The notes under the pieces were generated by a model, which saw only the letters and a program-made list of their open reading frames with translations, ran no database searches and was not told the DNA's origin. DNA of 64,000 bases from Magnolia sinica (taxonomy: Eukaryota; Streptophyta; Magnoliopsida; Magnoliales; Magnoliaceae). Shown one piece after another: positions 10,141 through 50,813 of this stretch. A program made the translations under genes and the position numbers. Position 1 is the stretch's first letter; each line of letters opens with the position of its first letter. The stretch lies in contig NC_080584.1 in the NCBI RefSeq assembly GCF_029962835.1, forward strand, positions 80,876,862-80,940,861, read 5' to 3'.

Positions 10141-12451
10141 ATGGCGGATAGGGGTTCTCGAAGTCCCCAGGGGGGAGCTTCCGGAGACGAAGGCGAAGCG
10201 CAACGTTTTTGGAATGTTGCGGAATCGCCTTCCTTACTGACGGAGATAGCAGTGGATGCCAACGCTGCGTTTCTATCTGAGAGAGTCACAGAAGCTCCGG
10301 CGGAGCGCCCTGCTTCCGTCGTTCCTTCTCGGGGCGGGTCGTCTCTATTAACCCGCCCGGGAAGGCCTAACTTGCCAAGGGACGTGGAGGAAGATGAGGA
10401 GGAAGAAGATGAAATTTTAATCGCCGAAGGAACCCCTGATCCTGCTCCTGTTGGTGAATCGGCGCAAGCCGAGTCTGAAGAAGAAGGATCGGGGGAAGAT
10501 TTAAGTGGTCCGGTTCCCTCAGTCTTGACTGAGACGGACTTGGACAGAATCCGAGTCGGGTATCATATTCCCGAGTCGGTCATCACCTCCCCCGTCCGAA
10601 TGACTTGCCGGATCACCCTCCTGCCGGGGCAGTCGCGATTTACCAAGTGTCGATGCAATGCGGCCTGCGTCTGCCCCTTCAGACCATCGTCCGGGGAGTT
10701 TTGTCTCGCATACAGATTGCCCCGGGACAGATAGTCCCGAATGGGTGGAGGAACTTACTCGGATGTGCGGTGTTGTGGGCTGAGATGGAACAGCCACCGC
10801 TTACAGTCGACGAATTTCTCCACCTGTATCAAGTGCGAGTAAATCCGAACTATCCCGGCTTCTACGTCTTCGCTGCTTGGCGAGGCGGAGGCGGTTCCCT
10901 GATAACCGACCCTCCCACTTCCAACAAACACTGGAGAGAGCGTTGGTTTTGGGCATGTGGTCGCTGGGAAACGGATGAGTTCGGGTCCTGCGAGGCTCAT
11001 GTCCCTCGGGCGTTTCAAAGAGCAGGTGACTTGGGTCTTCTCTCCCCCTCCCTTTTTTTTTTTTTGTAATATTCTGAGTCTGACGAGCTTGTGTTTGGCA
11101 GATATTCCGAAGAAGCGGCCGAAGCTCGGCACCTGTGCCTCGGCTCGGATCAAAGAGTTGAGGTCATTGGATTCGAAGAACAGGTCTTGGAAGGTGCTTC
11201 TACAGCCGGAGCGCCTTCATCTTGCAGGTCTGGACTCGGAAGTTACAGGTAATTGAGAATGAATCTTCTGGATTTTCCGAATTTCCCCCGACTTACTTCG
11301 CCATAACTTATTCTCTGTTTTTTTTTTTTTTTTTTTTTTTTACAGATCTGCCCGAAGCTCGTCCCAACCTCAGAATTATCCTCGAACCGGAGATGACTGG
11401 AGCTCGTCCTGCCCTTAGGCCAGTCACGAAGTTGAAGGCTCCTCCGCGGTCAGTTCTTCTTTCGGATTCTCGGCCGCCGAAGAGGCAAAGGGTGCTGCGG
11501 AAGGAGAAAGAGCCAGCGAGCTCTTCTGCCCCTTCCGTCGTCGTGATTCCCGACCCGGACGAAAGGGCGGAAGAGACGGCGATTGCTGCTTCGGAGCCTC
11601 AGGCGGCACCTGACTCGGCACGCGTTGAGACGGATGTTCCGAGTCGGGAGGAAGAGACCGGGGCCGCGTCCTCCAGGGGGGAGGGAGAGACGAGGACCGC
11701 GTCGTCCCGAGGGGAGGAGACGAACCAGGAGGGGCCGTCATTCCTGCAGCAAGTGGTGTCGAGGATGGTTCCTTGGGCCCTGGCCCACGGGTGTGAAAGA
11801 GAGTTCGTGAAACTCTACAACGCCCCGTCGTCGCAGACCGTCAGCCACGCTGCCAGGATGCTTTTTGAACTCGCTCCTTGCTTGATCAAGGCCAGCAAGG
11901 AGCTATCCTCAACTCATCGGCTGCAGGCTCTTCTGTCTGAGGCCGTAGGTCGACGCGAGGAGGCCGAGATCCGGGTCGGCGTCCTGACAGGCGAGGCGGC
12001 CCTTGCCCGGAAAGCTGCCGAAGACGCGAGGGCAGAGGCGGCTTCCACCAGAAGAGCCCTGGACGAAGCGAAGGCAGAGGTCGCTCAGGCACTGGCTTTA
12101 CTCTCCAAAGCTGAAGAAGAGAATCAGCGAGTTCTGGCAGTCCATGCTTCGTGCGCGGATGACTTAGCTCGGGCTAAGCTTGAGGCGGCGGAGCACATTC
12201 AGCAGGCCGTCGAGAAGACTCGAGAGGCCGAGAAGGCTAGGGACCAAGCCGTCCAAGCATTCCTCGAGTCGGCGGAGTTCGAGGATGAAAGGGATCGCTT
12301 GTTCCAAAGCGGATATCTGGAATGCGTCAAGGACATAAAGAAATCCTTCCCTGACCTTGACCTTTTAGAAATCGAGGGTGGAGCAGCCTCGGGATCCGAG
12401 AACCCGGACGCCACTGCTGAAGATACTGTTGGGGACGAGGCCGGTGCATGA
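10141..12451 (+). CDS. Antisense accessory gene of element 1 (Transposase_28 type), three exons, one 4-nt frame break
   Basis: Exons 10141-11025, 11102-11248 and 11346-12451 are joined by GT-AG introns (cag|gtgact...ggcag|ata; acag|gtaatt...acag|atc). Phases agree and would give about 713 aa if the frame were whole. Exon 1 has an acidic stretch (EEDEEEEDE) and a conserved domain with GLRLPLQTIVRGVLSRIQIA and GQIVPNGWRNLLGC. This matches the plant 'putative gypsy type transposon' domain (Transposase_28) found in antisense ORFs of Tat elements. Exon 3 is Arg/Pro/Ser-rich, then a long Ala/Glu coiled coil, ending FESAEFEDERD-like and FPDLDL motifs. Compared with element 2, four bases are missing near 10590, shifting the frame from that point. 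Function unknown. The ATG (taataATGGCG) is the first in a pyrimidine-rich leader. Confidence 0.75.
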
Positions 12452-12619
12452 GGACCGTTACCGGGGCCCTTGGACATATATTTTTTTTTTTGCTTTGATG
12501 TATTCGCTTGCTTTGTACATACATATGTTTTGATGAATGAAAGAGAAATGCCTATCTTTACTTATTTGACTTGACTTTATCCTTTCTTAGTTCAGAGTCT
12601 TTAATCGTTGAATATAGAA
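12452..12619. other. Spacer between antisense gene and integrase end in element 1
   Basis: About 170 bp separating two convergent frames. It contains 'tgatgaatgaaagag' and T-rich tracts that could serve as 3' ends for either transcript. No gene. Confidence 0.5.
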
Positions 12620-15600
12620 CTAGGGATAGTAGACTTTGAGGTGTTCAGCGTTCCAAGGGTGAGGCAACGGCTGTCCGTTTAGGTCTTCCAGCTGATATGT
12701 TCCCGGTCTAATGGTGCCCGAGACGATGTAGGGTCCTTCCCAATTGGGTCCCAGTGTACCCGACCCAAATTCCTTGGTGTTAGAAAACACTTTCCGAAGA
12801 ACCATATCTCCCATTCGAAATCTTCTAATCCTAACTCGGGTATTGTAGAACCGAGCCACTTGTCGCTGCCGCGCCTCCGTGCGCAACCGTGCCACTTCTC
12901 TTTGTTCGTCCAGAAGGTCGAGTCCGAGTGCAAGGAGTTCTTCGTTTGCTTCTGCATTGAATGTGGTGATTCGAGCCGAAGGTAATCCGATTTCAACGGG
13001 AGTGACGGCTTCCGAGCCATAAGCTAGTGAAAACGGAGTCTCCTGGCCGTTCGAGTGGTGGTTCGGTAGGCCCAAAGAATTTTCGGGAGCTCTTCGGCCC
13101 ATTCCTTTGGCCCCGCCAAGCTTGGTCCGAAGATGTTGCTTGATAATCTTATTAACCGCCTTCAACTTGTCCGTTGGTTTGAGGATGATGAGGCGAAGAG
13201 TAAACGTTTTCCGATTCCGAGGTTGTCGCACATCTCGCGAAAGCTCTATTATCAAATTGCCTTCCATTGTCTGTAATGATGGTACGGGGTACTCGAATCG
13301 GCAGATAATATTTTTCCATACAAATTCGGTGATCTTCGCTCGGTTATTTTAGCTAATGGTTACGCCTCGGCCCACTTCGTGAAATAGTCAACCGCTACCA
13401 CAACAAACTTGGTCCGACCTTTTCCCATAGGGAGCGGTCCTATGATGTCGACGCCCACCTGTGCGAAAGGCCAGGGACCGGTCATCGGCGTTAGTGCTTC
13501 GGTGCTTGCCTCGGAATTGCCGCGAACCGTTGGCATCTGTCGCATTTTAACGAGCTCGCGGGCGTCGTGTTGGATAGTGGGCCGGTACCTGTCGTAGGAC
13601 CTTGTAGGCGAGGGATCGCCCCGAGTGGTTTCCGCAGATTCCTTCATGAATTTTCCGTAACACATAGTTTGCCTCATGGGTTTGAGGCACCGCAGAAGGG
13701 GCGTAGTAACCTTTCTTATAGAAGGTTCCGTTGAATATGGTATAACGGAGGCTCGGATCTTAATTCGTCGAGCCTCGGCACGATCCTCGGGCAACTTTCC
13801 TTCGTCAAGGTATTGGCGGATTGGATCAATCCAGGAAGGTTCCGAGTCGATTGTATTGACGGCCTCGCTAATTGGTTCATCTATGCTTGGCTTGTCAACG
13901 TATTCGACAGGGACGGACCTGGGTATCTCATCTTCATCGGCTGAGGCGAGCTTTGCTAACAAATCGGCTTTGCAATTTTCCGTACGAAGGATCCGAGTGA
14001 CACGACAGAGTTGAAATTCGTTGATAAGTTCTTTCGCTTTCTGCATGTATGCCCTTAACTGCTCTTTCCGTGTCTGGTATACACCGGTAACTTGATTAAC
14101 AACCAACTGAGAGTCGCTGAAAACACTTAGGTGCGTGACCTCCATGCTAGCGGTGAGTCGGAGGCTGAGTAACAACGCTTCATATTCCGCCGTATTGTTC
14201 GACGCTTGGAATCCAAGTCGTAAGGCATACTGTATATAGGTATGATCGGGGGTTTCCAGCACAACCCCAGCCCCACTGGCCTTCGAGTTGGAAGAACCGT
14301 CGACATACAGATTCCACGGAATAGGGCAAGGGGGAGCGGTTGAGGTCGGAACTGCACCGTCCTTCGGTGGATCATTTACTGAAAGTTCGGTTGAAGACGT
14401 TCCCTCGGCGATAAAATCAGCTACGACTTGCCCTTTGATTGCTGCATTTGGTCGGTATTGAATATCAAACTCACTCAGCTCGATAGCCCATTTGGTGAGT
14501 CGGCCGGAAGCTTCTGGTTTCTGCAGTACCTGGCGAAGCGGAAGGTCGGTCATTACAATGATGGTGTGGGCATGGAAATACGGCCTAAGTCGCCGAGAGG
14601 AAGTTATTAAAGCCAAGGCCACTTTTTCCAAGCTTGGGTATCTCGTTTCTGCTGGCAATAACGCTTTGCTGACGTAATAAACCGGCAGTTGCTTTCCTTC
14701 GGATTCTCGTATCAAAGCCGAGCTAACCGCTGCCTCGGATACAGCTAGGTAGAGGAGCAACGACTCCCCCGGTTCGGGTTTTGATAAGAGAGGTGCAGAA
14801 CCGAGATGTGATTTTAATTGCTGGAATGCTGCTTCACACTCTTCCGTCCAACCCATCGCTTGTCTTCCTTTCAATTGTTTGAAGAAAGGGAGACACTTAT
14901 CCGTTGCTCTGAAGACGATTAAGTGCTGCGACTCGTCCGGCCAACCTTTGGACGTCCTTAATGGTTTTGGGGATTCCATATCAATCAAGCCTTTATCTTC
15001 TCGGGGTTTGCCTCTATTCCTCGCCGACTGACCAAGAAACCGAGGAATTTCGAGCCTACTCCAAAAGCACATTTACTCGGATTTAGCTTCATCCGGAACT
15101 TCCGTAGGATTAGAAGCATTTCTTCCAAATCATTCACATGATCTGCCGCGTGTATACTTTTGACGAGCATGTCGTCGATGTATACTTCCATGGTTCGGCC
15201 TATAAGCCGAGCAAAGATTTTGTTAACTAACCTTTGATAAGTTGCGCCGGCATTCTTTAGACAAATGGCATCACTCGGTAACAATAAAGGCCTTTGTCGG
15301 TGACAAAGGTAGTTTTTGATTTATCTGTTTGATGCATTACAATTTGATTATACCCTGAATATGCATCCATGAAGCTAAGGAGCTCATGTCCGGCGGTACT
15401 GTCTACTAGCTGGTCTATCCTCGGAAGCGGAAAGCTATCCTTGGGGCAGGCTTTATTTAAGTCGGTATAGTCAATACAGACTCGCCACTTCCCGTTGGAT
15501 TTCTTTACAAGCACGACATTCGCGACCCACTCTGGATAGTGTATTTCTTCTATGAAATTAGCCTGGAGGAGTTTGTTGACTTCTTCTTCGATGATAGCGT

Positions 15601-16190
15601 ATCGTTCAGGGCCGGTCGTCGCTTTTGTCGGATCGGTCGATACGATGGATCGATGTTGAGTCGGTGAGTCACCACAGAGGGGTCGATCCCGGGCATATCT
15701 TCATGACCCCAGGCAAAGACGTCGGCGTACCTACGGAGCAGGGCTATCAGCTTTTCTTTCAAAGGGGACTGCAGAGACGAGCCAATTCGTACCGTCTTGG
15801 ATCCATCTGTCTCGACCAAGGGGACCGAGACAAGATCTTCGACCGGCTGTCCTCGTTCATAATTCTCGCCCGAGGGTCCAACGATTCGATTGTTAATATG
15901 TTGGTCGGACTTTTGTCGGCGGCTCCTTTACGGCTATCATGTAACATCGCCTCGCATCTTCTGGTCTCCTTTGATAATCCCGACTCGACTCGGTCGGGAA
16001 TTTCATTGAAAGATGGTATGTGGATACCACGGCTGGAGGAGACTCAATGAAGGTCGGCCGAGTATTGCGTTGTATACGAGGGTTGATCGACGACCAGAAA
16101 GTCAACCATCATCGTTGATGTGGGGCACTACCCGCAGTGAGTGGTAACGAGACAATCCCTTCAGGCAGTAACTGTCCTCCGGAAAAACCG
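12620..16190 (-). pseudogene. pol of element 1 (PR end-RT-RNH-aRNH-INT), frameshifted
   Basis: Minus-strand blocks: 15819-15550 protease/RT linker; 15514-15257 RT with YTDLNKACPKDSFPLPRIDQ and MDAYSGYNQI; 15284-14985 RT with the catalytic YIDDMLVKS; 15072-13360 first RNase H, second RNase H and integrase start. The second RNase H keeps its acidic residues (YVDGSS, AEYEALL, SDSQLV, ENCKADLLAK), so it is the Tat-type domain. Integrase is split: DIIGPLPMGKG and VDYFTKWAEA end at 13360. 13267-12620 holds a damaged core, the AVNKIIKQHL motif with shifted sequence, and the C-terminal chromodomain-like end. The block borders show at least four frameshifts. Homology to element 2 is continuous throughout. 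Confidence 0.9.
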
Positions 16191-16191
16191 A

Positions 16192-18102
16192 TCAACGGTG
16201 TCCGAACTGGGCGTAGGATCGTTCGATCCCCATTTTGTCGAACGCCTGGGTAAATAACACGTCTGCAGACGACCCCGTATCGACGAGTATCCGAAACACT
16301 TTTCGGTTAGCGATTGCCAAGGAGACGATCAACGCATCATCGTGGGGGTGATGGATACCTCGGGCGTCTTCCTCAGTGAACGATATGCAATATCTTTCTC
16401 TTTTCTTTTCCTTTGATGGCCGATCTATAATCATGAGCTCGGACTGAGGCTGACTAAGTTTTCGTGCGTGATTCCTTCGCGCGTTGTTTGAGTCGCCCCC
16501 ACATTGTGGACCGCCGATAATCGTCCGGATTTCTTCCATAGGCTGACTCCCGGTCGGGCGCGCCTCGGATGCCCCAGCTTTGACCAAATGTTCTCTGAGT
16601 CGGCCGTCTTTTATGAGCCGTTCGATCTCTTCTTTTAAGTGACGGCAATCACTTGTGTTATGCCCGTGATCGCGGTGATAATGGCAGTACTTATCCTTGT
16701 CCCGCCGATTAGGATTACTCCTGAGCTTACTGGGCCAGCTAACAAAGCCTTCGTTTTTTATTTCCATCAGTACCTCTTCCCGAGTCTTATTCAGGGGAGT
16801 ATATGTGGAAAATTTTCGATCCGGCCGTTTTCCTGACCTTCGCTCGTCACGCGCTTGATCCTCTTTGCGTTTCCTTCCTCCGGCCGAGTCGGCTTCTTTT
16901 TTGGCCGACTCTTTGGCCGAGGTTTTAGTTTCACGCAGGATTCGCGCTTCCTCGGCGTTGGCATATTTATCGGATCGTGCCATAAACTCCGCCAGAGTAT
17001 CAGGCGGAGTTTTGTCTAGAGATGCCAGGAATGGCTTATCCCTAACTCCTTGCATGAGCGCATTGAGGGCCGTTTCTTCCGAATGTTTTCGAACTTGAAG
17101 GGATTCGAAATTAAAACGCTTGATGTAATCTTTCAATAGCTCTCCCTGCTTCTGAACTACGTTATTCAGATGTGCAGGGGGCTTCAATTTCTTCTTTCCG
17201 CCGATGAAGTTGGTGAGGAAGGCGTCGCTCAGCTCAACGAATGAACTGATGGACTTTGGTTTCAGCTGTTTGAACCACAGTCGAGCTACATCAGTCAACG
17301 TAAGAGAAAAGGCCCGACACATTACTGCATCCGAGGCATCGTGGAGTTCCATATAAGTTCTGAAGCACTCAATATGCTCGGTCGGGTCGGTCTTGCCGGT
17401 GAAAGGAGTGATTTGAGGTAATCGAAACCTTTCGGGCAATCGGGCCTTCAGTACCGAGTCCACAAAGGGGGACGCTTTCGCTTCGGACCCGGTTGAATAT
17501 ACATTCCGGCCGTGCTTTATGTCCGCCATCTCTTTTGCCATCTCTTCCCGCACTTCTTTTTTAAAATTTTGAATGTCGGCTTTTCAAGGTTCGCTGCTTT
17601 CTGCCGTGTCTTCCATGGAAGGGCGATTGCGCCTTCTTCGCTCTATTTCGTGCCGAAGATCAGTCGGGGGCAGGGAAGCGTTGGCTGACTGCGCTGGAGA
17701 TGGTTCTGATCCGCCTTGGGGTTGGCTTGGGCGGACAGACTGCGGCGCGGAAGGTTGAGGATCAACCGCCGTAGCCGTAGCCCCTTGAGGATGCGGGAGC
17801 GGCTGTACTTGTTGCTGATACATTCGTTCCAGCATCTGCTTCATCATATTCATATCGGAGCGGATTTCTTGAACCTCCTTGTCCAACCGCCCATCGTCGC
17901 GACCCCGCTGATTGTTGCTTGTTCCGGTCGCCCCTCGTCGGCGGTTGTTAGGTGGGTTCTGGGTTGCGGGAACCGGACCTGGTGGCCCTGTAATCGCGTT
18001 CTCATTCAAATCTTCTTCTGGGACCGTCCTTCTAGTCATCACCATTGGAATCAGTATAGAGATACGAGATGGCTTTTTGTACGTTCCCACAGACGGCGCC
18101 AA
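16192..18102 (-). pseudogene. gag and protease of element 1, with a nonsense codon
   Basis: gag begins near 18040 on the minus strand (MVMTRRTVPEEDLNENA). A TGA at 17584-17586 replaces the Trp seen in element 2 (SSEP|W). The frame then continues from MREEMAKEMADIK to the capsid-like region (TEHIECFRTYMELHDASDAV), a Lys/Arg-rich stretch and a zinc knuckle of the form CX2HX4HX4C (CHYHRDHGHNTSDC). The protease active site VDTGSSADVLF lies about 16270. The frame ends at 16192 because four bases present in element 2 ('gcgt') are missing. So the gag product would stop early and pol would not be reached. Confidence 0.9.
18084..18101 (-). promoter_or_regulatory. Primer binding site of element 1
   Basis: Minus strand TGGCGCCGTCTGTGGGAA starts three bases inside the 5' LTR end. 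The first nine bases fit the 3' end of an Asp-type tRNA and the rest fits poorly, so the primer is uncertain. Element 2 has no such site. Confidence 0.7.
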
Positions 18103-18104
18103 AC

Positions 18105-18646
18105 TGTTGATGCAAATGTCTGGTTCGTCCTCCTAGACCCTTGTATGCCTGCACAGAAAGAGGACAAAGGAGACCCTGGCTCGAGCAGGGGACCCTCCGA
18201 TGCCAAAGTTAGGCCTGGACTCTGGGTCTAAATGTATTGAAAGGTTTTTAGACCGAATTTTTTCGTACCTCTCAAAGTGACCGGGGTCCTTCTTTTATAG
18301 CTACTGGGGCGTTCTGTCGCACAAGGATTCTCTTCCTGATACTGGGCGCGGGATCTTCTCCTGGGATCACGGAGATAGGATCGTGCCCATCTTGAGCCTT
18401 CATCCGATCCCGTGAGCTTCGGGGTCGGAGATCTTATCCCGAGATATCCGGGATGAGACTCATCCTAGCGATGGTCGGTCTGGCAAGGTGGTCCGCCCGA
18501 TGCGTGCCCGGGACGCTGATGACTCGTCCGAACCGACTCAACCTTTGTCTCGGTTTAGCGAATCATGCCTCGGTCTTGACACATCCTTCTGTGACCCGAG
18601 GCATTAAGTCCGAGTATGCGGACTTGTATTTTTTTTATCCCCAACA
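18105..18646 (-). repeat. Element 1, 5' LTR (right on + strand)
   Basis: 542 bp, TGTT...AACA. It differs from the left LTR at about five bases (for example gcctgcacag versus gcctgcatag) and a T-run length. The target duplication CGCGT follows at 18647-18651. Confidence 0.93.
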
Positions 18647-18864
18647 CGCGTCAGTTGCATTAAATGCAAGAGTAATATATGGTGTGGTCTAGTTGATAGA
18701 TTGAATTTGATGCGTTAAAATAATTTAAGAAAAGGGATAAAGGGTTTGGATGTACAGATACATCATGGTGGGGCCCGCCCACAGAACTGCCCGTCTGGAG
18801 CTAGGGACCGGCAGGAGTAGTACGCAATCCCCATCCGCCCCGACGGTAATCCGTCCGGACAGGG

Positions 18865-19275
18865 CTATGTGGGGCCAAAGTGATGTACTCCGTTCGACGT
18901 TTTTTTCAAATCATTTTAATATGAGTTGCAGAAAACGAGGCTGCTCCACGGCTCCTGTGGCCCACACCAAAGAAAGCTACAGTGATAATGACACCTACCA
19001 TTGAAACCTTTCTAAGGGCCACCTTGATGTTTTTTTACCATACAACCTATTAACAAGGTCATGTAGACGTGGATGAAGTTAAAAAACAAATATCAGCTTC
19101 AACCGAAACTTCTCCGGCTCCCAAGAAGTTTTTAATGGTAGAAATTAAATCCTCACTTTGTAGTCCATTTAATATCTTTTGCTGCCTCATGTTTTGTCTC
19201 AGAACTTAAAATGATCTTAGAAAAACGATTAACGGCGTGGATAAAACACTTACATCATGATGGGACCCACATAGC
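18865..19275. repeat. Foldback MITE F1, complete copy
   Basis: Starts 'atgtggggccaaagtgatgt' and ends 'acatcatgatgggacccaca'. Outer sequence on both sides carries the 'gcaatccccatccgcccc' / 'acccaatccgcgtcccaatc' termini seen in the minisatellite at 8430-8960. Confidence 0.65.
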
Positions 19276-19327
19276 CCTAGCAGGGGTAGGACCCAATCCG
19301 CGTCCCAATCCAATAACGTAGGTGCTG

Positions 19328-19795
19328 TTGGACGCGGATTTCATGTGAAAGGCTTTGTGAGGAAGTTCTTTCGCCAGGATGCCAGGTGGGCCACTATAAT
19401 GTTTCTTAAAATCCACCCCATCCATCCGTTTTTCCAAATCATTATGACAGCCAAGACCAAAAATCAGGTGGATTCGAAACCAGGTGGGTGTTTATATGCC
19501 ATCCAAACCGTTTATAAGTTCATTTCCACTGGGATGAAGTGAAAACACAAAACTCCCATCTTGATACGGAAATTTTGTGGCATACGAATGTTTAAACGGT
19601 GGTCACCGAATATCCACTATTTCTACAAGTGAGACACACTTGAGTTTTGGATCTACCTGATTTTTAGTCTGTTACCCTAAAATGATAGGGAAAAACGGAT
19701 GAACGGGATGGATTTTTCATAAACATCGTTGTTCCACACCTAGCATAACAGCATACGAAGTTCCCGCCAAAGGCTTTTTACTAAATCTGCGTCAC
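19328..19795. repeat. Foldback MITE, variant F2, complete copy
   Basis: Left end 'tggacgcggatttcatgtga' with 'aaggctttgtgaggaagttc'. The right end is its inverse, 'gaagttcccgccaaaggctt' then 'ctaaatctgcgtc'. The interior is the F1-like 'atccatccgtttttccaaat' order. F2 copies also occur at 22735-23240 and 23243-23560. Confidence 0.65.
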
Positions 19796-19869
19796 TGGGT
19801 CCGATGCGGTGGGCGCGGATTATGTGTTACCTTAACTGGGTAACAGCGCAGTGGGTGTTACTCTTACGC

Positions 19870-20310
19870 TATGTCTCACCTTGATAATATATTTCATATC
19901 CAATCCGTCCATCCATTTTAAAATTCTATTTTAGTAAAGTTTACAAAAAAATAGTCATATCTAATTCTCAGCTGGACCACACAACAAGAAAGAGTTATAA
20001 TTAACATTAACCATTAACAACTTCCCAAGGTCCTATGTAAGATGATCCTTAATTTTTATTTTCCATCCAAACCGTTGATAAGCTCAAAATATAGTGGATG
20101 AAGGAAAATATACAAATAATAGATTGATCCAAAACTTTTATGCCATACAAAAGATCTTTTAATGGTCATTAACCACTTTTCCTGTGGTGTTGTCCAAAGA
20201 GATTTGGATATTTTTAAATTTTGAAATAACATCTTTAAATGATCGAAAAAAATGAATGGACGGAGTGGATATGAAAATAATTTATCAGTGTAGGCCCCAC
20301 ATGGTAAGAG
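19870..20310. repeat. Foldback MITE F1, complete copy
   Basis: Left arm 'tgtctcaccttgataatata' and right arm 'atttatcagtgtaggcccca' are inverted. The interior follows family order. Confidence 0.55.
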
Positions 20311-20457
20311 TAACATCCACTACGGTGCTACCCGCGAAACAGGCTAACAGCTGATCCGCTCCCAGCGCCGTGTAGCACTGCACGCAATATAGTAAAAAAC
20401 AGCTTACATGAGCTGTTATAAGATATCACATTAGTGGGTTTTAATTGTTTCCCTAAC

Positions 20458-20700
20458 CGTGGGCCCATCTCAATGTATGTGCTTATATCCAAGCCGTCCA
20501 TCAGCTCTTTCAGTGATTCTAGGGTATGATGCCAAAAATTTAGAAATCCAAATCTCAAGTGGGCCATCCCATGATAAACAGTGGTGATTGAACGTTTCCA
20601 TTAAAAACTTCTTGAGAACTGCCCACATACATTGAACGGTAGGATAACTTGTGGTGCATGTATAGGAAGTCACTACAATGAAAACAGTAGACCCCACAAA
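20458..20700. repeat. Foldback MITE F1, partial copy
   Basis: Left arm only ('gggcccatctcaatgtatgt', 'caagtgggccatcccatgat', 'cattaaaaacttcttgagaa'), then unrelated sequence. No gene is seen in 20700-20935. Confidence 0.5.
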
Positions 20701-20934
20701 GAGGGTCACTTTTCATGAAAACTACGATGATGGAATTCAATAGGTGGGCCACCCTGTATATTGAGTCAAATGGTTGTTGTCTATTGATTTGAACTTTGTG
20801 GCCCAATGAATTGGCAGAACGGCCTGATTTTTTTTTCCAGGAGGTTTTCATGGTAGACCCTTCTGTTTTAACGGTACTGATTTTTAAAAGAACAAAATGA
20901 TAAATAAATAAATAAAAATTTAAAAAGGTTCCTA

Positions 20935-21140
20935 CCAGGTTTTAAACCGGATCTGGACGGGTACCTTGCAACATATACCCGCCCATTTGTAAAATGGGTT
21001 CGGTCGGGTCGGGTCTAACATAAAAGAAATTAGATCCACCTATTTAGCAGCTAGATCGATTCTTGGAACCAGAACTGTATCATTTAACAAACGGTCGGGT
21101 CTGGATCGGGTCCATTGACCCATTTATAGCCCTACTGACT
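20935..21140. repeat. hAT-like MITE remnant rich in CGGGT motifs
   Basis: Contains 'ggatctggacgggtacc' and 'ggtcgggtcgggtcta' at one side and 'gggtctggatcgggtcc' at the other, ending 'catttatagccctact'. This resembles the terminal style of the hAT MITE at 1451-2398. Ends are not clean. Confidence 0.4.
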
Positions 21141-21179
21141 CACAATTCGATGAACTTATAAAAGGCTTCAGGAGGGATT

Positions 21180-21718
21180 TTACGATTGGTTACTCCCCCT
21201 GCCACCAGCCCGGTGGCGGTGGCTGATGGTCGTGCTCTGTGGGTCCCACCATGATGTATGTGTTTCATCCATTCCGTTCATCCGTTTTTAAAGATCATTT
21301 TAGCATTCTAGGACAAAAGTTACGGGATGCCGTTCTAAGGTGGACCACACCATAGGAAACAAATATTGATTGGATATCCACCATTAAAATCCTCCTAAGT
21401 CCCACTGTACTGTTTATTTGAAATCCAATCGGTTGATTAGGTCATGCAGACACATATGAATGGAAAAGACGAATATCAACTTGATCCAAAACTTTTATGG
21501 CCCCGAAAAAGTTCTTAATGGTCGACATTCATTCAGCACTGTTTCCTGTAACGTGGTCCAATTGAGATTGGGATATACCTCTTTTTTGGTCTCATATCAT
21601 AAAATGATCTAGAAAAATATATGGACGGCATGGATGAAACACATACATCATGGTGGGTCCCACAGAGCACCGACCACTAGCCATTTGCTGGTGGTAGGGG
21701 TAGTAGCCAATCCGTTCC
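21180..21718. repeat. Foldback MITE F1, full length with outer inverted repeats
   Basis: The left end 'gattggttactccccctgcc' and right end 'gtagccaatccgttccc' are inverse. Inside them 'accatgatgtatgtgtttca' and 'aacacatacatcatggtggg' continue the palindrome over more than 500 bp. Flanks share 'attttac', perhaps part of a target duplication. The right end lies about 260 bp upstream of the GT47 start codon. Confidence 0.75.
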
Positions 21719-21904
21719 CATTTTACTTTGTTTCCATTGGTGGGCCCATCAAAGCTTTTCATTTGGCTGATCGTTTGAGTGCAGATTTCAAAAGGCGTTA
21801 CACCTGATGGATGGATTAGATTATCCTATACAACATGGTGGGCCCCACAGAGCTTGCGTATTTGATGCGTTGTATGAATCAGGTGTGTAAGTAGATTCCT
21901 GTCC

Positions 21905-21911
21905 TATAAAA
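21905..21911 (+). promoter_or_regulatory. TATA box of the GT47 gene
   Basis: TATAAAA in 'gtcctataaaacactc', followed by a pyrimidine-rich stretch (21913-21950) that suits a transcription start, and 69 bp between the box and the first in-frame ATG (21980). Only about 190 bp separate it from the MITE upstream. Confidence 0.6.
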
Positions 21912-21979
21912 CACTCTTCCTTTTTCTTTTTCCATTTCCATTTTCATTGTATGGTAGCAAAAAAAAAAATCAGAGAGAA

Positions 21980-50813
<28,834 letters not shown>

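Larger units (their letters stand above)
9109..18646 (-). mobile_element. Complete Tat-lineage Ty3/gypsy LTR retrotransposon (element 1)
   Basis: A 9,538-bp element bounded by TG...CA LTRs and a 5-bp target duplication CGCGT. In element orientation (minus strand) the order is 5' LTR, primer binding site, gag, protease, reverse transcriptase, RNase H, a second plant/archaeal-type RNase H, integrase, then a spliced antisense gene, purine tract and 3' LTR. The second RNase H and the antisense ORF place it in the Tat lineage (cf. Grande-like elements). gag and pol are broken. The two LTRs differ at only about five substitutions plus a poly-T indel over 540 bp, so insertion is recent. It sits inside a foldback MITE. 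Confidence 0.93.
8960..18790. repeat. Foldback MITE F1 split by LTR element 1
   Basis: The left half is at 8960-9108 ('gtgggcccaccgtgatgtat' onward). The right half is at 18652-18790 and ends 'atacatcatggtggggcccg'. Between them lies the complete LTR retrotransposon with target duplication CGCGT. Joining the halves without one CGCGT gives a normal F1 order. Confidence 0.75.
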
